Under the pieces are notes generated by a model that ran no database searches, was not told the origin of the DNA, and was given only the letters and a program-made list of their open reading frames with translations. This document shows, piece by piece, positions 56,827 to 64,000 of a stretch of 64,000 nucleotides of DNA. Location of the stretch: assembly GCF_012273895.1 (NCBI RefSeq), contig NC_052118.1:10317164-10381163 (forward strand), in the 5' to 3' direction. Each line of letters opens with the position of its first letter. Positions within the stretch are counted from its first letter, which is position 1. The position numbers and the translations under genes are program-made. The DNA is from Zerene cesonia (taxonomy: Eukaryota > Arthropoda > Insecta > Lepidoptera > Pieridae).

Positions 56827-57044
56827 CAAGCTGCGCCCCGCGGTTTCACTCGTGTAAGTCCGTATCCCGTAGGAATATCGGGATAAAAAGTTGCCTATAT
56901 GTTATTCCAGTTGTCCAGCTGTCTACGTACCAAATTTCATTGCAATCGGTTCAGTAGCTTTTGTGAGAAAAAGCAACAAACTCACACACATCCTTACAAA
57001 CTTTCGCATTTGTAATATTAAGTTATAATTATAATATTAGTAGT
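56827..57044 (-). mobile_element. Helitron-like element (family A), copy 6
   Basis: Terminus CAAG in place of CTAG, then CTGCGCCCCGCGGTTTCACT, CCGTATCCCGTAGGAATATC and CGCATTTGTAATATTA. The 5' end block AATATTA(AG/GT) is doubled, suggesting a small local duplication. Confidence 0.8.
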
Positions 57045-57232
57045 ATTATATCATTTATAAACGACAGCCGGAGACACAGCACACATACACCGAATCATAT
57101 TTATAAGGTACAAGTACACAACGCAATTGATAAATAATATTAATTTGCTATATATACCAAATAATACTTGTTTCAAGCCTTAGGTTTTTCTTCTCTATAA
57201 GGATTACATTTCGAATCAGCATAAAATACTTA

Positions 57233-57470
57233 GGGGTTTGCCTGATGACAAGCTTTCATCACTGCCCATGAGCATTCGCAAATATAGTGCCTCTGTAATT
57301 GGGTTGCCCGTTTTTAAGGGATAAGGGAATAGGAAAGGAGAAATAGACTGAAAAAGGGAGAAAAAGTAAACAGACCGCCCCCGCACTCAAAGTACGAAAC
57401 ACATAAGTTTTCGCATGCTACTGTTTCATGCCGATCTTCTGTGTGGATGTGTGTGATTCCCCGCAACAGC
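57233..57470 (+). repeat. family-S repeat, copy 8
   Basis: GGGTTTGCCTGATGACAAGC, CATCACTGCCCATGAGCATT, TTTTTAAGGGATAAGGGAAT, CATGCCGATCTTCTGTGTGG. The opening is truncated; the 3' end stops at TTCCCCGCAACAGCG. Confidence 0.7.
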
Positions 57471-58696
57471 GTATTTTTCCTCAATTTGCAATACTAATAA
57501 ATAATAAAATCTTTATTTAGTCCTCACAACATTAGCAGATTCCGAAAACTTAAATATACAGATAAGACAAAGGATAACGTTGTGAGAGACTGGTGCCTGA
57601 AGTAGACTACATAGAAGTCTGAGGTGCAGGTCACCAGCCCCCCGCGTTTAATACTGTTTAATACAATTTGAAAAGTATTAATTTTTCCTTTTAGCAAAAT
57701 ACATTTTCCCTTAAATCAAGCTAATGAAATGGTGGTTAGTGAGCCGCACACATCCGCGGGTCGATTGACTAATAAATGATTAAATTATGGCAAAATCAAA
57801 CAGGAGCTGATCGATGCTACCGCAGTACTGTTGGCCGGACAACTGAGTAGACAGAGAGGTAGCTTAGTTCACAATGCGTGTGAACTTTTGGCTGCATGGA
57901 GAAGATGCGTTTAAAAATAGTAACGCTGGCCTTCCTGAATTATGTCAGATAATTACAGTGTTAGTAGCATAAAGACCTTTTTTAAATCCTACATTTAATT
58001 AATGTAGATTTAAATAATTACTTGTTATCACTCTTCATGTCATTTTCAATTCATCCTTTTCGACACTGTGCATTCGTTTGATGTGTTTCATTTTTTGTTG
58101 GATAGGAATTTTGTTATTTGGTACCATTTAACAATTAAGAGTGAGCGACCTTTTTTGTAGAAAAAATAATGTGCATTGGTCACACAAATTTTTATGAAAT
58201 CTCATTAAAATGCTCTATTGAAAAAAAATGTCTAAAGAATAGAATAAATTCGATCACGAGGCGGGATTACTGAAACGGTAAACCACGGCATGGCAAAAGA
58301 CGCGGGTATCAAAAAGTTTTTATTCCAATATTCCACAGGATTAAAATTTCAAGGAATAACTCATATTGGTAAAAAGCGACGCAGTTAGTATTAAAGTGAA
58401 ATAATTCATGAATGTTGCAGTCAAGCTATGTGCTTACCAAAAATGTTTAAAAATAAACCGAAGTTCCATTCAGAGGTTTCGCTGTACTCGGGCTTTTCAT
58501 TTGATTAAATTCAGAACAAACGTACACGTGCATTCTGCACAATATACCCAGATGCAATATACTTTCAAATATAATCATTTATTTATTTATTAACTACTTT
58601 ATTAGGTTTCAAAAAGTATGTTCAATTAGCTGTGATATATGATTTTTTACATTATATTAAAAAGGAAAAAAAGTGTATTCAAAAATACACCAAAAA
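57471..58696. other. no recognised gene
   Basis: GCGGGATTACTGAAACGGTA..GACGCGGGTATCAAAAAG (58261-58318) is faintly tRNA-like but lacks a good B box. Nothing else. Confidence 0.35.
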
Positions 58697-58924
58697 TTAT
58701 TGAAGTGAAACTTCTTTAGAATCGTTGTGATTTCAAACCTGATGCAACGTAAAAACGACAGGTAAGAGACACAAATACAAAAATGTGTAGAATGAAGCCG
58801 GCAAAGAATGAGACGGAAATATACATACTATTTTATATTTTATATATGTTCATCTCATTCTTTTATCGATTTACTGAAGTTTCACTTCTATCGTGTGTGA
58901 ATCGCACACACACCTTTTTTTTTA
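58697..58924 (+). mobile_element. hairpin element of a near-identical pair (family Q), copy 2
   Basis: Matches 15416-15638 over its whole length in the same orientation, with a handful of substitutions, a CACAGAT to CAGGT change and an extra ATATTTT in the central AT run (roughly 95% identical by eye). Flanks differ immediately outside, so both boundaries are well defined: TTATTGAAGTG at the left and the poly-T at the right. Confidence 0.7.
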
Positions 58925-60020
58925 TAACTGCATTGTTATTCAACTCATTTCTCTATCTTACACACTGCAGCAAACCTCGTAAAAATATACACTGCAACAT
59001 AATTATACTGCTTTTCTGTGTGTTTTGTTGTGTAAGAGTGCAATAAAGTTTAATCATTATTTCAAAACCATGTTTATCAATAAACAGTCTCTAAAACACA
59101 CTAATTATTGTGTCTAATATATCGTAATAGTTACTAATTATTGTTACATCATTCAGCAACCACAATATAAACAAATGGTCGGATATCAAACAGTCTCTTT
59201 GACTACAAAATGTGAAATACGCACGGCGCAGTACGACCGCAGTCGCAGTTGTGTTCCTGCGGTCAAACCTTTACTTAGTCACTCTAACGTTATTTAGTCA
59301 CGTGGCTTTACACGCGGTTACGCATTACATAATTCACGACTTCTTTACAGAAGGGATAGTTTAAGGAGGAGATGGTGGATGACTCAGGTTTGAACTCCGC
59401 CTGGTCGATGTTTTCTGACAGATGTATAGAAATTTCATTTTTAAATCTCAAAACAATTATTCCATAGAATTCGATTTTAAAGGCAAAATTAATTAGATAT
59501 TAAATAGTGTACGCCCCATTTCTCGAGGGACTATTTCCCAGAGTGTATACAGGACGTATAAAATTACTCGGTAGCTTCAGAAAACGCGTTTGAATTTTGA
59601 GTTCATTATTCTATTGAAATAACACTCATGTCTGAAAGCATCAAGCATACATAACTGATGAAGGTATGAAACAAAATCGTAATGTACTTATCTTTCATAA
59701 ATCCCGCGAAAGCCTTCATAAATTCCTCGGAACCGCGCGTAACTCGCTCCGATATAACACTTTGTTACATAAAAATACGGCCTTTTCAATGTTATTTATA
59801 TTTTTGTCGATCCTAAGTTACTCAAATTCGAGATCATTTCAGGTTCGAAGGACCTTTCCTTTAGTATTACATAAATCTCTAAAAATCGATGTGAAAACAT
59901 CCAATGATGATACATTGGGTTCAACTTATCTTGTCTGTTTATTTAGACAGAGTGAGACCTCGTCTTAGACAACGCAGTTCTTTCTTAGAATGGCTCGTAA
60001 GTTTATGTTATTAGTTAGAA
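58925..60020. other. no recognised gene
   Basis: An 8-bp GC hairpin GACCGCAG..CTGCGGTC lies near 59236-59265. A 100-codon frame at 59666-59968 has no domain. Confidence 0.4.
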
Positions 60021-60150
60021 TATAGGCCTCCGGCACCCCACTCTCCGAAAACTCTCCAGAATGCTATTTCACGTTGGTTTTCTGTGGGGGTTTGGTACTT
60101 CCCCGGTGCGATCTGGCCCAATTCGTTTCGAAGCGTGCTCGACTGTCACA
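60021..60150 (+). repeat. family-S repeat, copy 9 (3' part)
   Basis: ATAGGCCTCCGGCACCCCAC, CAGAATGCTATTTCACG, GGTACTTCCCCGGTGCGATC, TGGCCCAATTCGTTTCGAAG and GTGCTCGACTGTCACA. Only the end blocks remain. Confidence 0.75.
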
Positions 60151-60468
60151 TTCAAAAGAAGAAGAAAAAAAGCTAAGAAGTTACTCGCGCGCTCCTCCCT
60201 AGTTGGGTTAAAATAAACACCCAAAGCATTTCACCGAAGCTACGTATTGCAGTATGTTTAAGGGCTATGAAACATACGCTTTTCAAATATTTCTGTATAA
60301 ACAGTCTCCAACGCTGACCGTTGCTTGATCAAATATTATTCATAACTGAGACCCATACAGTGTTTGCTTTTGGGTATTCCTTGCGGTTTCGGTAAAATAA
60401 AGAGATAAGAAATGGTTCCGCTTCGTTGATATACAGGCTGGCACAGATTTAGTGTACTAAGATCGAAG
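60151..60468. other. no recognised feature
   Basis: Spacer between two family-S copies. Confidence 0.35.
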
Positions 60469-60690
60469 GTTTTTTATGTGATAGCGGGCAACTGAGATGG
60501 TGGTTCGCCTGATGGTAAGCGATCACCACCGCCCGAAAACAGTCGTAGAGATTGTGCCTCTGAGAATGCGCTTTTAAGGGGAAAGGGGTAAGAAAAGAGA
60601 GAATGTGAAAAAGAAAGGGGCATCTAGCTCCTCCACTAAACATACGAAACACAGTTAGTATAACTGCGACTGATTGTGTAAAAACACTCA
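60469..60690 (+). repeat. family-S repeat, copy 10
   Basis: TTTTTTATGTGATAGCGGGC, TGGTGGTTCGCCTGATGGTA, AGCGATCACCACCGCCCG, TGTGCCTCTGAGAATGCGC and the purine tract. The minus-strand 80-codon frame here is a by-product. Confidence 0.8.
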
Positions 60691-60854
60691 TAACATCCCG
60701 GATTCTATTTCAATATATTGGATAGTTTCTTTAAGCTACATTTACACTCCTGACCACCAACGCGCCGACCATATGCCATTCACACGCACACCTTTAGAGC
60801 GGTCACTTACATGTTATTTAAGTGTATTTAATATAATAAGCGTATACAAATAAG

Positions 60855-60902
60855 TATATATAATAAGTATATATATAATTATATATATACTTATTATATA
60901 TA
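60855..60902. repeat. 48-bp perfect AT palindrome
   Basis: TATATATAATAAGTATATAT.. mirrored exactly about the TAATTA centre at 60878/60879, with no spacer. Two GTATA/TATAC interruptions make it more than a plain (AT)n run. Confidence 0.85.
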
Positions 60903-62193
60903 TAACTATAAGTTCCATTGAGCATAGTACACAACATGCGGGATATCCTGTATTATATAAGTCTTGCATTATTTAGCATAATACAGCTTTAAACTGTTCT
61001 TAATATTTACATAAAATACATAGATGGATAAATTTAGGTGGAATTCGTACAATAGGAGACAACAAAAATAGAAATTACTAAGAAGGAGGACAAGTATTAA
61101 AAGTATACTGCGTTCTTAGGACAGTTCTTGGATTACATGATTCTTGATCTAAATATGAGTTTCACTATAGTCTGATGTATATTCTGGCTATATTTTCATA
61201 CAAAGGTATTAAAAAAATCAACACAAAATTACCGTTTTCAAATGTAAAGCAATTATAATTTAAGGGTTAATTAAAAATATTATAAATATAAAAATAACGT
61301 CTTAATTAAATGCACACTGAGTTTTACTACTCTTTTAACTTAAGTTATTTTTATTCACAAAATACTGAATTAATAACCAAAATAAAATATAACAGTATAA
61401 CAATAGAAAATATATAAAAGTAACGTAACGAATGTTGCTTTTATATATACCTTGCTTATTATTTTATTAGAACAAAGGTTTGTGTTGTTATGATAGCTGT
61501 ATTTAGTAGTCATAATATTTGAAAAATCAAACCAAAATTTGTGTATTTCTTCCTTTTCTATTTTTTATGGTAAAATCAAGCTTTTTGTTACTACCACTAT
61601 CGTCTAATTTCTTTTTGTCCCTGTAATATTAGTGTAATAGGTATCTATTTGTGAAATCGGATTACTTAATTCTTAATTCTCTCTTCTAACCAAAAATCCA
61701 TTTCAAATCACAACTGAACCAACCCGCAGATGATGATGAATGAAATACGATCTAAATCGACTCTGGCTATGCCGCGGCACGCCGGCTTCGCTCGCTTCGC
61801 TCTTTGCTAACTTACTACTTGTAGTAACTTTTAACTTGGATGAATCATAGACGTAAAATCGAAAACAGTATTCACACATGTATTTCAAGTATCAATTTTG
61901 TAGATACTATCAAATTTCCTTTATATATCAGTCTTCGTTCAGTATAAATAAAATTAATTATTGAATTAGTAATAATGACAAGTGGATAACACAAGATTGT
62001 CCTTAAAGAATTTACTGGATAAAGCTTTGTTTTTCGTATGACTGGAGTAATTAACGAATTCCGAACACTTTAATTTCGTTCGCGGAATGCTCGGAATGCT
62101 GACTTGACGTTATTTCAATTAAACTTGAATGAAATATTCGGTAAGTCCAATGTTGTACATAGTTTTTGAATAATAATAATTACATTATTCTAA
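60903..62193. other. no recognised gene
   Basis: An imperfect 14-bp inverted repeat (TATATAAAAGTAAC / GTTGCTTTTATATA) lies at 61411-61447. CGGCTTCGCTCGCTTCGCTC near 61782-61801 resembles a Helitron-like GC end without other blocks. Confidence 0.4.
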
Positions 62194-62379
62194 ATTAAAA
62201 AACATCCAAATTTCAATAGAGAAGATGGTTTACAGCTTTCTAACACCTGGGATCCTGTTATTAAGATCTTAAAACCCCATGTCAGACGTACCAAAAGACC
62301 AGAAGACACTATCAGCCAATACTGCCAACATCCAGAAAAATACTCCACATACCAACTGCGGAGAAATAGGTGGAGGTAG
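62194..62379 (+). pseudogene. C-terminal remnant of a Penelope-like element ORF
   Basis: A 61-residue open frame runs from after a stop at 62191 to a TAG at 62377. It contains IKKHPNFNREDGLQLSNTWD and then PVIKILKP. The pattern K-x-P-(x)-N-F-N-R-E-x-G-x-x-L-S-x-x-W-x-P is what I recall at the end of the GIY-YIG endonuclease region of Penelope-like retroelement proteins. Catalytic RT and GIY-YIG residues lie upstream and are absent. The recurring tail module follows 50 bp later, as expected for one element. Confidence 0.55.
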
Positions 62380-62428
62380 TTCACAAATAACAATTTTTGT
62401 ATGACCTTCAAGACATATAACATCTCAG

Positions 62429-62533
62429 TCTCCCCGTGACCACGCTCGCTGTAAAGTGTTCGAAACGTCGGGTTAATAATACAATGAATAAATCGCGTTT
62501 AAAATCCGTTGAAAAGTTTTTAATTTCTAAATA
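62429..62533 (+). mobile_element. Penelope-like tail module, copy 7
   Basis: CTCCCCGTGACCACGCTCGC, TGTAAAGTGTTCGAAACGTC, AATGAATAAATCGCGTTTAA, AATCCGTTGAAAAGTTTTTA, ATTTCTAAAT. The only copy preceded by coding sequence, hence the reference for the other six. Confidence 0.7.
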
Positions 62534-62826
62534 CATTATTCTATTTTATAATGATACAAAAAGACGAATAGATTTAAACGATAGAGATTAATATGGCCTC
62601 TATTTTTAAATTAAATAAAATATCAAAATCTAGACTGGAAACACAAATAAAAGGTTTTATAAATTAACCCCATTTCAAAAGCAAACAGAAGGACAGAACA
62701 CCACATGCGAGGGATACATGGAACAAGATAAAATTACGAAACTCAGCACAAATAAGGTTTCCATCATTATAATTAATTGACAAATGTGCTGTAATTCAAA
62801 CCCTTTTCTTCACATGTGTTTTTCAG
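62534..62826. other. no recognised feature
   Basis: Spacer without signal. Confidence 0.35.
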
Positions 62827-62853
62827 GGCACACACACACACACACACACACAC
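62827..62853. repeat. (CA)n microsatellite
   Basis: About 13 uninterrupted CA units, the longest dinucleotide run of this type in the window. Confidence 0.9.
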
Positions 62854-64000
62854 GTGTTTACCCTCAGCCAACCTCTGCTACTGATATCTTTAATTACTTG
62901 ATTTTTTTATTAATCCGCTTATTTATGTTTTTGATATTCTAAGAGATAAAAATTCTTTAAAACATATGCCTTTGTTTGTTCAAATGTTATATTTAATAAT
63001 ATTAAAAGATATGATCTATTTGTTTGACTATTTGCAGTAAATTGAATTCTCAAGTGTAAAAGATTTTGAAGCTGTCTGGTCATTTCAATTTAAATACGTC
63101 TACGATATTTTTTAGTTCGAAACGTCCGTATAAAATCATACCTATAATTTGTAGGGATTAATAATAATAAATTGATTAATAAAATCCTTACCTAATCTCC
63201 ATAACCACACTAAGATCACAAATGCGTTATATACCATAATGCATAATTACAAACGGAGTGTTAAAATAAACAGGGAGATACGTAATTAGATCTCCTATGA
63301 GCCCTCGGGCGGTGTTCACGCGTAACCGGGGACTGGAAAATATCGTTTATAGGTTTCACACTTTCTTGCTGATTGCTATTAATATCATACATGACCTATA
63401 TAGGTGACTCATTGTGATGGTTTAGGGTTAAATAGGACGATTTTAGAAGATGGAGTATAGAGCTAAAGCAAGCGTGTAACATTGCATTAGTTTCTCAATT
63501 TCTACGTTATTTGAATAACTCTTAATTGATGGGAAATTGTAAGAAATCGATTTGTAGAACGAGTTCATGACGTGACATACCTGTAGGGAGCTCGTTCTCA
63601 GGCTTTTGTGGGTTTAATTTGGCTACTCATCCTCTCTTGATTAATTAAACTAATTACGTAAGAAATTCTGAAACATTCAAGAGCAAATGCTTTAGTTAAG
63701 TTTTATTATCTTCAATAGTTTCTGCATTGTTAAATAAATATTATAAGAATGTTCCTTGTTTGCTTTGGGATTCAAATTAATGTTAAGCACAATTTTCATT
63801 CAAGTAACATTCGAAAATTACATTTTTAGAACATACTCAAATCACAGCTCAAAACTGTTAAAATCATTTAATTTCTAAACGTTTTCATTGATTATCCAAT
63901 AACGGAACAGTCCAGCATCAAACATTTACGAGTGTTAGTTAAAATTGTATTTTACGTTCGCAATAAACTGTATACTATGTAATACATAGTTATTGTGTCA
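62854..64000. other. no recognised feature
   Basis: AT-rich to the window end; no repeat family or frame worth naming. Confidence 0.45.

Noticed and set aside
58258..58320. tRNA-like GCGGGATTACTGAAACGG..GCGGGTATCAA
   Set aside because: No acceptable B box and no cloverleaf pairing by eye.
15416..58924. Segmental duplication as explanation for the family-Q pair
   Set aside because: Similarity stops sharply at both ends of the 223-bp unit, so a larger duplicated block is not visible; independent insertion fits better.
59360..59420. GGTTTGAACTCC as a Pol III B box
   Set aside because: No A box or second stem in the expected window.
1..64000. CRISPR array, operons, integrons or other prokaryotic systems
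   Set aside because: No regularly spaced repeats and no bacterial gene density; the repeat content is that of an insect nuclear genome.

Overview
This window looks like a piece of a moth or butterfly (Lepidoptera) nuclear genome. It is strongly AT-rich, carries no dense run of open frames, and is peppered with short interspersed repeats typical of Lepidoptera: Helitron-like elements that start TC(C)TA..AATATTATAAA and end CGCGG..CTAG, a miniature element carrying a GACA microsatellite, tRNA-headed SINE-like units, and a large repeat family with a palindromic core. I found no bacterial operon structure, no complete protein-coding gene, no rRNA gene, no intact tRNA gene and no CRISPR array. The species cannot be named from the sequence, and family names given here come from pattern memory, not from a search.

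Layout. 0-9 kb holds a tRNA-like SINE head, the first Helitron-like copies and two copies of a Penelope-like tail module with inverted arms. 9.3-10.3 kb is a GC-rich retroelement-like tail followed by a striking array of heat-shock-element pentamers. 12.6 kb has one weak candidate exon. 14.4 kb has the GACA-microsatellite MITE, 15.4 kb the first of two nearly identical hairpin elements (the second is at 58.7 kb), and 17-21 kb is the emptiest stretch. 22-36 kb mixes Helitron-like, SINE-like and palindromic repeats and ends in a 1000-N assembly gap (35479-36478). Just right of the gap is the decayed C-terminal end of a non-LTR retrotransposon reverse-transcriptase protein. 39.8-41.6 kb is a cluster of six Helitron-like pieces. 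42-50 kb holds more copies of the same families. At 51-53 kb two oppositely oriented Penelope-like tails bracket a 1.75-kb unique segment. 54-61 kb holds more repeats. At 62.2-62.5 kb a short remnant of a Penelope-like ORF C-terminus is followed directly by the same tail module, which gives the identity of that family.

How the parts relate. The only protein-level signals I trust are the two retroelement remnants (36.9 kb and 62.2 kb). Host genes, if any, would have to be represented by short exons in long introns; three weak candidates are listed with low confidence. The window is best read as intergenic or intronic DNA shaped by repeated insertion of small non-autonomous elements, plus several perfect short-spacer palindromes that look like local template-switch events.
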